64,000 bases of DNA from an uncultured Flavobacteriaceae bacterium (GTDB taxonomy: Bacteria; Bacteroidota; Bacteroidia; Flavobacteriales; Flavobacteriaceae): NCBI GenBank assembly GCA_947493535.1, contig CANLRK010000002.1, forward strand, positions 62,001-126,000, read 5' to 3'. Position numbers and translations under genes: made by a program. This document shows, piece after piece, positions 8,793-17,318 of this stretch (positions are counted from its first letter, which is position 1; every line of letters starts with the position of its first letter). The notes below the pieces were generated by a model, which was not told the DNA's origin, did no database searches, and saw only the letters and a list, made by a program, of their open reading frames with translations.

Positions 8793-9557
8793 TTATTTAT
8801 TTTTTTTGATAATTTCTTCGGCTAAACTTAAGTAATTATTAGCTCCTTTACTACTTGCATCATAACTAATAATGCTTTCACCAAAGCTTGGTGCTTCGCT
8901 TAAACGTACATTACGTTGTATAATGGTTTCAAATACCATTTCGTTAAAGTGTTTTTGAACTTCTTCAACTACTTGGTTTGATAAACGAAGACGCGAATCG
9001 TACATGGTAAGTAATAACCCTTCAATATCTAAATCTTTATTATGTATTTTTTGAATACTCTTAATGGTATTTAATAGTTTTCCTAACCCCTCTAAAGCAA
9101 AATATTCACATTGAATAGGTATGATAACCGATTGTGCTGCCGTAAGTGCGTTTAAAGTTAATAAGCCTAATGAAGGAGCGCAATCAATTAAAATATAATC
9201 ATAATCGTTAACTACATCAGCTAAAACTTCTTTTAGCATGTATTCACGCTGTTCTTTGTCTACCAATTCAATTTCAATAGCTACTAAATCAATATGAGCC
9301 GGAATCAAGTCTAAATTTGGTGAATCTGTTTTAATAATGGCTTCTTTTGCAGTATTAGAATGTTCTAAAATTTGGTAAGTACCTGTTTCAATGGTTTCCA
9401 CATCTATTCCTAAACCAGATGTTGCATTGGCTTGTGGGTCAGCATCTATTAAAAGTACTTTTTTTTCTAAAACACCAAGAGAGGCTGCCAGATTTACAGA
9501 GGTTGTAGTTTTTCCAACTCCTCCTTTTTGATTTGCAATTGCAATGATTTTACCCAT
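8793..9557 (-). CDS. parA: ParA-family ATPase (Soj type)
   Basis: The 254-residue protein carries the deviant Walker A motif KGGVGKTTT near the N-terminus (residues 11-19), the A' motif LLIDADPQANAT and the Walker B region YDYILIDCAPSLGLLT. ParA ATPases bind DNA non-specifically when ATP-bound and pull ParB-parS complexes. It is the first gene of a seven-gene minus-strand series, and a well-formed Bacteroidetes promoter lies just upstream. Confidence 0.96.
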   Translation of the reverse strand: MGKIIAIANQKGGVGKTTTSVNLAASLGVLEKKVLLIDADPQANATSGLGIDVETIETGTYQILEHSNTAKEAIIKTDSPNLDLIPAHIDLVAIEIELVDKEQREYMLKEVLADVVNDYDYILIDCAPSLGLLTLNALTAAQSVIIPIQCEYFALEGLGKLLNTIKSIQKIHNKDLDIEGLLLTMYDSRLRLSNQVVEEVQKHFNEMVFETIIQRNVRLSEAPSFGESIISYDASSKGANNYLSLAEEIIKKNK

Positions 9558-9580
9558 TAATTAGAAATTTGAATAGAGTG

Positions 9581-9610
9581 TAAAAATACAATTATTTATG
9601 AGTTATTCAA
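9581..9610 (-). promoter_or_regulatory. Predicted promoter of the parA-parB-lepB unit
   Basis: Read on the minus strand, TTG (9610-9608) is followed after exactly 19 bases by TATTTTTA (9588-9581). This differs by one base from the Bacteroidetes -7 consensus TAnnTTTG. It lies 24 bases upstream of the parA start codon. Confidence 0.55.
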
Positions 9611-9638
9611 GTGAAACTTATTAACCATTGATTAAAGT

Positions 9639-9666
9639 AAAAAAGACTACCGAAGTAGCCTTTTTT
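9639..9666 (-). terminator. Intrinsic terminator after the methylmalonyl-CoA mutase operon
   Basis: The inverted repeat GACTAC / GTAGCC with a CGAA loop and one mismatch is flanked by runs of A on the left and T on the right. On the minus strand it gives a stem followed by a U-run, 23 bases past the mutase stop codon. It could also work on the plus strand. Confidence 0.75.
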
Positions 9667-9688
9667 ATAATTGTATATAATAAAAAAA

Positions 9689-11824
9689 TTACTCTACACT
9701 TTTGATTAATAGTTGTAAAATTTCAATAGCTGCTTCACTAATTTTTGTACCAGGGCCAAAGACAGCTATAGCGCCAGCGTCGAATAAGTATTGGTAATCT
9801 TGGTGAGGAATTACACCGCCAACAATAACCATAATGTCTTCTCTGTCATATTTTTTTAGTGCTTCAATTACAGCAGGTACTAATGTTTTATGACCAGCGG
9901 CTAAAGAAGAAACACCAAGTATATGCACATCGTTCTCAACTGCTTGTTTAGCTGCTTCTTCAGGTGTTTGGAATAAAGGCCCAATGTCAACATCAAAACC
10001 AACATCGGCGTATCCTGTAGCTACTACTTTAGCACCACGGTCATGGCCGTCTTGTCCCATTTTAGCAATCATAATACGCGGACGTCTACCTTCCAATTCG
10101 GCAAACTGGTTAGCTAATTCTTTTGCTTTTTCAAAAGACTCGTCGTTTTTAATTTCTTTACTATACACTCCTGTAAACGATTTTATTTCTGCTTTATATC
10201 TTCCAAAAACTTCTTCTAAAGCATCTGAAATTTCTCCTAAAGTAGCGCGTGCTTTAGCAGCTTTTACTGCTAGCTCTAATAAGTTTTCTTTGCCAGATTT
10301 TGCAGCACTAGTTAATTTAGCTAAACAGTTAGCAACTTCTTCCTGGTTCCTATTATTTTTCAATATATTAAGTCGCTCTATTTGAGACTTGCGTACAATG
10401 GTATTGTCAACCTCTAAAATATGAAGCGGGTCTTCTTTTTCAAGACGGTATTTGTTCACTCCTACAATCACATCTTGACCAGAGTCTATACGGGCTTGTT
10501 TTCTAGCAGCGGCTTCTTCAATACGCATTTTGGGTATTCCAGCTTCTATAGCTTTTGTCATACCGCCAAGTTCTTCAACTTCTTCAATGAGTTTCCATGC
10601 TTTTTCTGCAATGTCATTTGTTAAGTTTTCTACATAATAACTTCCAGCCCATGGATCGACAGTTTTAGTAATATGGGTTTCCTCTTGGAGGTATATTTGT
10701 GTATTACGGGCTATTCTTGCTGAAAAATCAGTAGGTAAGGCTATAGCCTCATCTAAAGCATTGGTGTGTAAACTTTGAGTGCCTCCAAAAGCTGCTGCGG
10801 TAGCTTCAATGCATGTGCGTGCTACATTGTTAAATGGATCCTGTTCGGTTAAACTCCATCCTGAAGTTTGGCAGTGTGTACGTAAAGCTAATGATTTTTT
10901 GTTTATTGGATTGAATTGTTTTACCAATTTGGCCCATAACATTCTAGCAGCACGCATTTTAGCAATCTCCATAAAATGATTCATCCCAATTGCCCAGAAA
11001 AAAGAAAGGCGAGGGGCGAAGGAGTCAATATCCATCCCTGCAGCTATTCCTTTACGAATGTATTCTAGTCCGTCAGCTAAAGTATACGCGAGTTCAATAT
11101 CACAAGTAGCACCTGCTTCTTGCATGTGGTAACCGGAAATGCTTATAGAGTTGAATTTAGGCATTTCTTTTGCGGTATATTCAAAAATATCAGAGATGAT
11201 TTTCATAGAAGGGGTAGGTGGATAAATGTATGTGTTACGCACCATAAACTCTTTAAGAATATCATTTTGAATAGTTCCTGCAAGTAATTTTTTGTCAACA
11301 CCTTGTTCTTCTGCAGCAACAATGTAAAACGCCATGATAGGAAGTACAGCACCGTTCATGGTCATGGAAACTGACATCTTATCGAGTGGTATTTGGTCAA
11401 ATAGCACTTTCATATCTTCCACAGAGTCGATAGCTACACCAGCCTTACCCACATCACCTACCACACGTTCATGATCGGAGTCATAACCGCGATGTGTTGC
11501 TAAATCAAAGGCAACAGAAAGTCCTTTTTGTCCAGCGGCTAAATTACGGCGGTAAAATGCGTTTGATTCTTCTGCTGTTGAAAACCCGGCATATTGGCGT
11601 ATTGTCCATGGACGACGAACATACATGGTAGAGTATGGTCCGCGAAGGTTTGGAGCAATTCCTGCAGCAAAATTTAAATGCTGTAAGTTATCAGTGTCTT
11701 TTTTGGTGTACACAGATTTTACAGTAATATTTTCAGCAGTTTCGCTATGGGTTACTTGTGCGGCTTCTTTAGTATTTGAAGCTTCATTAGCAAGGGTTAT
11801 ATGTTGAAAATCTTTTCTTTTCAT
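9689..11824 (-). CDS. mutB: Methylmalonyl-CoA mutase, catalytic large subunit
   Basis: This adenosylcobalamin enzyme interconverts methylmalonyl-CoA and succinyl-CoA. The 711 residues comprise the substrate barrel ([57 protein letters not shown]) and a complete C-terminal B12-binding domain (about 575-711) with the base-off motif [11 protein letters not shown] and the later [11 protein letters not shown] and GGVIPHQDY motifs. About 60 residues precede the barrel. It lies two bases downstream of the lipoprotein gene and is the last gene of the udk transcript. The gene is also called scpA. Confidence 0.97.
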   Translation of the reverse strand: MKRKDFQHITLANEASNTKEAAQVTHSETAENITVKSVYTKKDTDNLQHLNFAAGIAPNLRGPYSTMYVRRPWTIRQYAGFSTAEESNAFYRRNLAAGQKGLSVAFDLATHRGYDSDHERVVGDVGKAGVAIDSVEDMKVLFDQIPLDKMSVSMTMNGAVLPIMAFYIVAAEEQGVDKKLLAGTIQNDILKEFMVRNTYIYPPTPSMKIISDIFEYTAKEMPKFNSISISGYHMQEAGATCDIELAYTLADGLEYIRKGIAAGMDIDSFAPRLSFFWAIGMNHFMEIAKMRAARMLWAKLVKQFNPINKKSLALRTHCQTSGWSLTEQDPFNNVARTCIEATAAAFGGTQSLHTNALDEAIALPTDFSARIARNTQIYLQEETHITKTVDPWAGSYYVENLTNDIAEKAWKLIEEVEELGGMTKAIEAGIPKMRIEEAAARKQARIDSGQDVIVGVNKYRLEKEDPLHILEVDNTIVRKSQIERLNILKNNRNQEEVANCLAKLTSAAKSGKENLLELAVKAAKARATLGEISDALEEVFGRYKAEIKSFTGVYSKEIKNDESFEKAKELANQFAELEGRRPRIMIAKMGQDGHDRGAKVVATGYADVGFDVDIGPLFQTPEEAAKQAVENDVHILGVSSLAAGHKTLVPAVIEALKKYDREDIMVIVGGVIPHQDYQYLFDAGAIAVFGPGTKISEAAIEILQLLIKSVE

Positions 11825-11826
11825 TT

Positions 11827-12540
11827 TTAGTGGTTGTGTCCGTCATGAGCGTTGTGTTCCTCTCTTTTTTTTACATCGAGATCTAACTTTTTACCAATAA
11901 CTGGTTGTGAAGGTTTTGCTTGTGGAACAATGGCAGCAGGAGCTTCTTTTTCTACTAAAAATTCAGTTTGAGAAAAGTCAGTGTTAAAGAATTTTGCATA
12001 GTATAAATCTAAAGCAACATACGTCATTAAGGCCTTGTCACTAAACTGATTTCTTGCTCCACGATTGTCGTTAATTGCGGCAGCCATTAGTTTTGGATCT
12101 AAGCTCTCTACTGAGCGTAAGGTGTTAAAAGATGTTTTGGTGGTGTTATTCTCTATGCTACTTCCAATACATTCAGTAATAGCAGCATTGCTTTTAAGTT
12201 GTGGTCCATCCCAAATAGCTTGATCTTTAAGTTTGTGAAAAATTTCAAAAGCTTCTTGAGTGGCATAATCTGTTATTTTTATGATTCCTGCTGAACGACG
12301 TAAAAAATTACGTAAAGCATACTCAGGAGTTATGTTAAAATTAGGTCTTCTGTTGGTGTTTTTTGCTTGCATTACAATAGCATTTTCAAAAGCGTAATAA
12401 GCTTCGGAGTATAATTTTGCATCTACATTGTCACAAGTTACAGTTTGTGGTTTGTCAGCATATTTATAGGTCATTGTTTTTTCTTGTTTACAACTTATTA
12501 CTGTTGCACATAATGCTGCTGCTAAAATTATTTTTTTCAT
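11827..12540 (-). CDS. Unknown lipoprotein encoded between the mutase subunits
   Basis: I do not recognise a named family. The 237-residue protein starts with a lipoprotein signal ([17 protein letters not shown], lipobox cysteine at residue 17). The body is mostly helical, with a conserved-looking [15 protein letters not shown] segment and a [13 protein letters not shown] segment. The C-terminal third is proline- and lysine-rich and ends with a histidine-rich tail, [11 protein letters not shown], which might bind metal. It is 23 bases after mutA and two bases before mutB, so it is co-transcribed with cytosolic B12 enzymes although it should be an envelope protein. Confidence 0.8.
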   Translation of the reverse strand: MKKIILAAALCATVISCKQEKTMTYKYADKPQTVTCDNVDAKLYSEAYYAFENAIVMQAKNTNRRPNFNITPEYALRNFLRRSAGIIKITDYATQEAFEIFHKLKDQAIWDGPQLKSNAAITECIGSSIENNTTKTSFNTLRSVESLDPKLMAAAINDNRGARNQFSDKALMTYVALDLYYAKFFNTDFSQTEFLVEKEAPAAIVPQAKPSQPVIGKKLDLDVKKREEHNAHDGHNH

Positions 12541-12563
12541 TTTAAATGATTTGGTTTTGGTTA

Positions 12564-13910
12564 TTATTCTTGTTCTAATCTGTTTTTATCGGACTTTTCA
12601 GAAATTCTTCTTGCAGTAATAGGGGCAATGATTGTTTTTCTTGCTTCTCTAATTACAAAAGGTTGCTTTTCTAATTCGTGCTTCATTTTATCATTTTCAT
12701 TAGGATGTTTATTTGTACCCAATAACACAAAGTCTCCATTGTCAAATTGTTCTTGTTCTTTTAAGGCACTTTCTTTAATTTTTCGTTGAATGGTACCTTC
12801 TTTTAATTGTGCTAAAAAACCTCCGCTAGCTTCAATTTGTTTAAAAATTTCTAATGCTTTTTCGGCTAGTTGTAATGTGAGTGTTTCTATATAGTAAGCA
12901 CCATCAGTTGGATTTTGTACAGTATTAAGAGCACTTTCATTTTTTAATACTAATAATTGGTTGCGAGCAATACGATTACCAAATTCATTTGAATTATGAT
13001 AAATGTAATCGTAAGGAAGATTACAAACGGTATTTGCTCCTCCTAATACGGCACTCATGCATTCTGTAGTAGTGCGTAACATATTTACATTATAATCGTA
13101 AATGGTTTTGTTTCTGTTAGAAGGGAAGCTTAAAATAGTACACTCATTATTTGAGTTATAACTTTCACTAATGGTTTTAAATAATAAGCGTAATGCTTTT
13201 AGTTTTGCTATTTCAAAAAAGTAATTACCACCAGTAGCAGTTATAAACTGGATTTTAGGCAGAGTTCCTTCTTGAAAATTGGTAAAATATTCATTTGCGT
13301 GTGCTGTAGCATAAGCTAGTTGTTGCACAATATTAGCGCCTGCATTTTGGTATACACTTATATCTACACTTAGGATATTTTTGCTAGGATATTTTTCGAC
13401 TAAAGTTTTTATGATTGCAAAGTCATCTTTTAAAGAAGTGTACCAGTTTCCGGTTTGAGCAAGGTTTCCTATAATGTCAATGTTGATAAAACAGTGTGGT
13501 AGGTTTTTGTTTAATAAGGCTTCTGCTATTGAAGAACTCAAAAATTTAAACTTAAAGTGTAATTCTATACTGTTGGTATCAATATTGGCTAATAAATCAT
13601 CTATGTCTATATTGTTACTTATCTCAAAAACGATGGCTTCGGCACCTTTTGCAATAGCTTCTAAAGCAGTTAGGTTTCCTTCTTTGCTAGAAATGACATT
13701 ACAATGCTGTGCTATTTTCCAATGGTTACTGCTAACATTTACAGTTTTATTATCGGTGTCTTTATGGTAAAAAGGTTTTACGGTTATACCTTCGTTGGTG
13801 TTCCATAAAAGGGTGTTGTTATAGTCAGCACCTTTTAAATCTACTTGAATTTGTTGTTTCCAAGTATTAGTGCTAACCTCATCAAAATCATTGAATAAAA
13901 AGTTACTCAT
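12564..13910 (-). CDS. mutA: Methylmalonyl-CoA mutase small subunit, short form
   Basis: The protein is homologous to the mutase barrel (NEGITVKPFYHKDT, VQNPTDGAYYIETLTLQLAEKA, near the end LLGTNKHPNEN). In heterodimeric mutases this subunit is non-catalytic and structural. At 448 residues it is about 150 or more shorter than the classical small subunits: it stops after the barrel and lacks even a degenerate B12 domain. It overlaps the DivIC-like gene by 8 bases. Confidence 0.9.
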   Translation of the reverse strand: MSNFLFNDFDEVSTNTWKQQIQVDLKGADYNNTLLWNTNEGITVKPFYHKDTDNKTVNVSSNHWKIAQHCNVISSKEGNLTALEAIAKGAEAIVFEISNNIDIDDLLANIDTNSIELHFKFKFLSSSIAEALLNKNLPHCFINIDIIGNLAQTGNWYTSLKDDFAIIKTLVEKYPSKNILSVDISVYQNAGANIVQQLAYATAHANEYFTNFQEGTLPKIQFITATGGNYFFEIAKLKALRLLFKTISESYNSNNECTILSFPSNRNKTIYDYNVNMLRTTTECMSAVLGGANTVCNLPYDYIYHNSNEFGNRIARNQLLVLKNESALNTVQNPTDGAYYIETLTLQLAEKALEIFKQIEASGGFLAQLKEGTIQRKIKESALKEQEQFDNGDFVLLGTNKHPNENDKMKHELEKQPFVIREARKTIIAPITARRISEKSDKNRLEQE

Positions 13911-14238
13911 CGGTTTTGTTTTTAGTAGGTTCAGTATCGTATTCTATGATGTAAATTTCCTCATTGTCTTTTTTCATGTAGTAAGTTTCTCGAGCATAAT
14001 TTTCTAATACATCATCATTTTTTAGTTGTTGAATACTTTTTTTATCTTTTTCTATTTCAGCTTCATATAACTCTATTTCAGCTTTTTTTTCATTAATAAT
14101 TGTATTTAATTCTTTATGAAATAAATAGGAATTATCATCAAAAAAAAGCATCCATATTACAAAAGCAATGGTAATTGCTATGTATGGGTTTAGAAGGTGT
14201 TTTAACTGTTTATGTTGTTTAATTTTATTTAAAAACAT
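13903..14238 (-). CDS. Septum formation initiator family protein (DivIC/FtsB-like)
   Basis: The 111-residue protein has one membrane helix (PYIAITIAFVIWMLFF, residues 18-33) and then a coiled coil of about 50 residues (ELNTIINEKKAEIELYEAEIEK onward). It ends in YARETYYMKKDNEEIYII, the C-terminal motif of the FtsB/DivIC family. These bitopic proteins belong to the division complex with FtsL and FtsQ/DivIB. It follows udk by 33 bases. Confidence 0.88.
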   Translation of the reverse strand: MFLNKIKQHKQLKHLLNPYIAITIAFVIWMLFFDDNSYLFHKELNTIINEKKAEIELYEAEIEKDKKSIQQLKNDDVLENYARETYYMKKDNEEIYIIEYDTEPTKNKTDE

Positions 14239-14271
14239 ACCGTAATTTAATTGTTTAAAAGTACAAATTCT

Positions 14272-14880
14272 TTACGACAATCTTTCGTTAATTATTGTTT
14301 TAACAATATTTATTCCTACGGTGTTGTATTTATTATTAGGTATGATAATGTCAGCATATTCTTTAGTACTTTCAATAAATTGCTGGTGCATAGGTTTTAG
14401 GGTATCTTGATAACGGTCTAATACCTCCGTTAAATCTCTCCCGCGTTCAGTAATATCTCTTTTTACTCTTCTTATAAGTCGTTCATCAGAATCGGCGTGT
14501 ACATATACTTTAATATCAAAGAGGTCACGTAAAATAGGGTTTGTGAAAATTAAAATACCTTCTACAATAACAACTTTTTTAGGAACAGTAGTTACAGTTT
14601 CATTCACTCTATTGTGCTCTATAAAAGAGTATACAGGTTGTTGTATGGTTTTTCCTTGCCTTAAGTTTTTTACATGCTCAATTAGTAAGTCGAAGTCGAT
14701 TGATTGAGGATGGTCAAAATTAATTCTTGTTCGTTCTTCAAAGCTAAGTTCTGAAGTGTCTTTATAATACGAATCTTGCGATATTACCGAGATATCGTTT
14801 TCTGATAATTCGTTTAATATTTGTTTTACAACAGTAGTTTTTCCGCTACCTGTTCCACCTGTTATACCAATAATTAGCAT
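14272..14880 (-). CDS. udk: Uridine kinase
   Basis: The 202-residue P-loop kinase phosphorylates uridine and cytidine in pyrimidine salvage. The Walker A motif GGTGSGKTT is at residues 8-16, followed by SQDSYYKDTSELSFEER, NFDHPQSIDFDLL, the catalytic IVEGILIF segment and the lid RVKRDITERGRDLTEVLDRY. It is the first gene of the udk-divIC-mutA-lipoprotein-mutB series, with a promoter predicted immediately upstream. Confidence 0.96.
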   Translation of the reverse strand: MLIIGITGGTGSGKTTVVKQILNELSENDISVISQDSYYKDTSELSFEERTRINFDHPQSIDFDLLIEHVKNLRQGKTIQQPVYSFIEHNRVNETVTTVPKKVVIVEGILIFTNPILRDLFDIKVYVHADSDERLIRRVKRDITERGRDLTEVLDRYQDTLKPMHQQFIESTKEYADIIIPNNKYNTVGINIVKTIINERLS

Positions 14881-14897
14881 GTGCTAGTTTTTATTGG

Positions 14898-14928
14898 CAA
14901 AAGTAACTTATATTTTTAGTAATATCAA
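14898..14928 (-). promoter_or_regulatory. Predicted promoter of the udk-mutAB operon
   Basis: On the minus strand, TTG (14928-14926) and TACTTTTG (14905-14898) are separated by 20 bases. The -7 element matches TAnnTTTG exactly. It is 17 bases from the udk start codon, so the leader would be very short. Confidence 0.6.
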
Positions 14929-14951
14929 GATTAAAAAAAAGGAATAAAATG

Positions 14952-14981
14952 TTGTATGAATTAAAAATACCTGTATATTTG
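14952..14981 (+). promoter_or_regulatory. Predicted promoter of tRNA-Pro
   Basis: TTG (14952-14954) is followed after exactly 19 bases by TATATTTG (14974-14981), a full match to the Bacteroidetes consensus. It ends 14 bases before the tRNA. It lies back to back with the udk promoter. Confidence 0.7.
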
Positions 14982-14995
14982 CCCACCGATTACAT

Positions 14996-15070
14996 CGGGG
15001 TGTAGCGTAGCCCGGTTATCGCGCCGCGTTTGGGACGCGGAGGTCGCAGGTTCGAATCCTGCCACCCCGA
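14996..15070 (+). tRNA. tRNA-Pro (anticodon TGG)
   Basis: The sequence folds into a full cloverleaf. The acceptor stem is CGGGGTG with CACCCCG and discriminator A. The anticodon stem is CCGCG/CGCGG with loop TTTGGGA, giving anticodon TGG. The T arm is GCAGG-TTCGAAT-CCTGC. The 3' CCA is not encoded. The length is 75 bases. Confidence 0.96.
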
Positions 15071-15071
15071 C

Positions 15072-15103
15072 AAAAAGCTGAACATTTGTTCAGCTTTTTT
15101 TAT
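15072..15103 (+). terminator. Intrinsic terminator of tRNA-Pro
   Basis: A perfect 12-base stem (AAAAAGCTGAAC / GTTCAGCTTTTT, four-base loop) with a T-run begins one base after the tRNA. The tRNA is therefore probably a single-gene transcript. Confidence 0.88.
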
Positions 15104-15241
15104 GTGTTAATACTAGTACAACTCAATTTATTCGCAATAAGTTTTAGTGAGTTTGAGAGTTGTATTGTAGGTATCAAGGCTTTTTATATTCACATAAAAA
15201 ATATTGATTAGTGTTTCTGAATAGAATACCATATAATGTTT

Positions 15242-15249
15242 TATTTTTG
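15242..15249 (+). promoter_or_regulatory. Possible -7 element for trxB
   Basis: TATTTTTG matches TAnnTTTG and lies 42 bases before trxB. No TTG is found at 19-21 bases upstream, so this is a weak call. The remaining bases between the tRNA terminator and trxB (15104-15291) show no other structure or ORF that I can support. Confidence 0.35.
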
Positions 15250-15291
15250 TGCTCATTAATTTAATAAACCTCATTTTTAAGAACACATACT

Positions 15292-16239
15292 ATGTCTAAT
15301 ACAATAGAAAAAGTAAAATGCCTAATTATCGGTTCAGGACCAGCAGGGTATACTGCTGCAATTTATGCGGCTAGAGCAAACATGAAACCAGTAATGTATG
15401 AAGGCTCACAGCCAGGAGGGCAATTAACTACCACAAATGAAGTAGAAAATTTTCCAGGTTATCCAGAAGGAGTTACAGGACCTGAAATGATGATTGAATT
15501 ACGTAAGCAAGCAGAGCGTTTTGAAACAGATGTAAGGTCTGGATGGATTACTAAAGTTGATTTTTCAGGAGATGTACATAAAGTATGGGTGAATGATGAT
15601 AAGGAAATACACTGTGATACGGTAATTATATCTACAGGAGCTTCTGCTAAATACTTAGGGTTGGCATCTGAACAAAAATATTTAAAAATGGGTGGAGGTG
15701 TTTCTGCTTGTGCAGTTTGTGATGGGTTCTTCTATAAAAATCAAGAAGTAGTTATTGTTGGGGCAGGTGATAGTGCTTGTGAAGAAGCACATTATTTATC
15801 AAAAATTTGTAAAAAAGTTACCATGTTAGTGCGTAACGATTTTAGAGCATCAAAAATAATGGAAGCTCGTGTGCGAAATACGGAAAACATTGAAATTTTA
15901 ATGCGAACAGAAACTGTAGAGGTATTGGGTGATGATTATGGAGTAACGGGCGCACGTGTGAAAAATAGAGATACCGGTAAGGAGCATGACATACCCGCTA
16001 CTGGATTTTTTGTAGCTATTGGTCATAAACCTAATACGGATATTTTTAAAGAGTATATTACCTTAGATGAAACTGGCTATATTGTAAATGAACCAGGTTC
16101 ATCTCGCACTAACGTGCCAGGGGTTTTTGTTTCTGGAGATGCTGCAGATCATGTGTATCGTCAAGCAATTACTGCGGCAGGTACTGGATGTATGGCAGCT
16201 TTAGATGCTGAGCGTTATTTAGCAGCAAAAGAATTTTAG
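15292..16239 (+). CDS. trxB: Thioredoxin-disulfide reductase
   Basis: This FAD enzyme reduces thioredoxin with NADPH in the cytosol. The 315 residues show the FAD-binding GSGPAGYTAAIYAARA motif (residues 15-30), PGGQLTTTNEVENFPG, the redox-active CAVC pair (C140, C143), the NADPH-binding GAGDSACEEAHYL motif and the C-terminal GVFVSGDAADHVYRQAITAAGTG motif. It is a single-gene unit between a tRNA terminator and its own terminator. Confidence 0.97.
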   Translation: MSNTIEKVKCLIIGSGPAGYTAAIYAARANMKPVMYEGSQPGGQLTTTNEVENFPGYPEGVTGPEMMIELRKQAERFETDVRSGWITKVDFSGDVHKVWVNDDKEIHCDTVIISTGASAKYLGLASEQKYLKMGGGVSACAVCDGFFYKNQEVVIVGAGDSACEEAHYLSKICKKVTMLVRNDFRASKIMEARVRNTENIEILMRTETVEVLGDDYGVTGARVKNRDTGKEHDIPATGFFVAIGHKPNTDIFKEYITLDETGYIVNEPGSSRTNVPGVFVSGDAADHVYRQAITAAGTGCMAALDAERYLAAKEF

Positions 16240-16262
16240 CAAGATTTTTTAATTATGTAATA

Positions 16263-16298
16263 AAAAAAACGCCAAACTAATTAGTTTGGCGTTTTTTA
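16263..16298. terminator. Bidirectional terminator between trxB and the GIN protein
   Basis: A 34-base perfect palindrome (AAAAAACGCCAAACTAA and its complement) has A-runs on one side and T-runs on the other. It sits between two convergent stop codons and should stop transcription from both sides. Confidence 0.92.
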
Positions 16299-16317
16299 GT
16301 TAACCTTTTACTGGTTT

Positions 16318-17145
16318 TTATTTTTTGTATAAAGTAGCAGAATCTTCAAATTTATTTAAGCTAATTTTAGGAGTGTTATACACCGCTATTTTTGATGAAC
16401 CTGACATTTCAAGTGTAAGAGTTCCTTTTACCTCTAAATCACAGTCAGAGCTTCCTTCAGCAATAACATCTGCATTATTTGTAGTTAGTTTTTTTCCGTC
16501 AAAATTAGACGCGTTATCTACACGTAATTTTAATTGCTTTAAGTCTCCTTCAATTTTAGCATTAGCTTTTTGATATAAATCGGCTTTTAATTCATTAGCA
16601 TTTATCAAGGCTTTCATATCTGCAGATTCGCTAAGTGTTAATACACAATTTTTTGAATTCAGGTTTAATTCAATTTTAGCATTTTTATCAGCAGTTAAAT
16701 TGAAGTTGTCGGTTTTTAATGTTAAGTACACTTTAGAATTTCCTTTAGCGGTAATGAGTAGTTCTTTAAGGTCTAAATCAATTAAAGAACTAACCTCTGC
16801 TTTATCCGTAGTTATTAAAGTGTTAAAATCTTCGGTAACAGTTATGCGAATATTTAATCTTTTCTTAGATGTGATTTGGTGTGTTGTTCCTAAATTAAGA
16901 ACTCCTTTATGGTCAACAGCATAGGTAATAACATCGTGTAAATTTTCATCGGTTTCAATTTCTATTAAAGGAACCTCTCCTTTTAATAAAGAAACTTCAA
17001 ATTTTTCGTTTAAATATAATGATGAAAACGGTGCTATTTTGTGTTGTTGTACTTTAACTAGTTTGTTGCCTTTAATTTTTTCTTTTTTTTGGGCAAATCC
17101 AAAAGTACCTATTAACAAGAAAAGCAAGATAATTTTCAATTTCAT
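16318..17145 (-). CDS. Exported GIN (DUF2807) domain protein
   Basis: The 275-residue protein has a signal peptide (MKLKIILLFLLIGTFGFAQ), which fixes the start at 17145; an upstream in-frame codon would add a spurious 17 residues. The rest is a DUF2807-type repetitive beta structure: FSSLYLNEKFEVSLLKGEVPLIEIETDE, then alternating short strands with DLKELLITAKGNSKVYL and LKLRVDNASNFDGKKL. Such head-GIN domains are predicted beta-helical adhesin-like modules of unknown role. It is separated from the other GIN gene by a strong terminator, so it is likely transcribed alone. Confidence 0.8.
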   Translation of the reverse strand: MKLKIILLFLLIGTFGFAQKKEKIKGNKLVKVQQHKIAPFSSLYLNEKFEVSLLKGEVPLIEIETDENLHDVITYAVDHKGVLNLGTTHQITSKKRLNIRITVTEDFNTLITTDKAEVSSLIDLDLKELLITAKGNSKVYLTLKTDNFNLTADKNAKIELNLNSKNCVLTLSESADMKALINANELKADLYQKANAKIEGDLKQLKLRVDNASNFDGKKLTTNNADVIAEGSSDCDLEVKGTLTLEMSGSSKIAVYNTPKISLNKFEDSATLYKK

Positions 17146-17260
17146 AAGAATATAAGTTATAATTAGTCTTTTACAATAAAGCAAAAACGTTGCCAAGTTG
17201 TAAAGTGAGTTATTAAAATGACAATATATAAATAAATATGAATTGAACCGTAATTATAAA

Positions 17261-17299
17261 ACATTAAAAAAGCCATTAGTTTAATGGCTTTTTTAATGT
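17261..17299 (-). terminator. Intrinsic terminator of the PadR-PspC-GIN operon
   Basis: A perfect 18-base inverted repeat with a three-base loop has internal A6/T6 tracts, 19 bases after the stop of the GIN lipoprotein gene. Nothing else was found in the 173 bases upstream of the next gene. Confidence 0.85.
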
Positions 17300-17318
17300 T
17301 TTTAGTGTCTTTGTAGTT

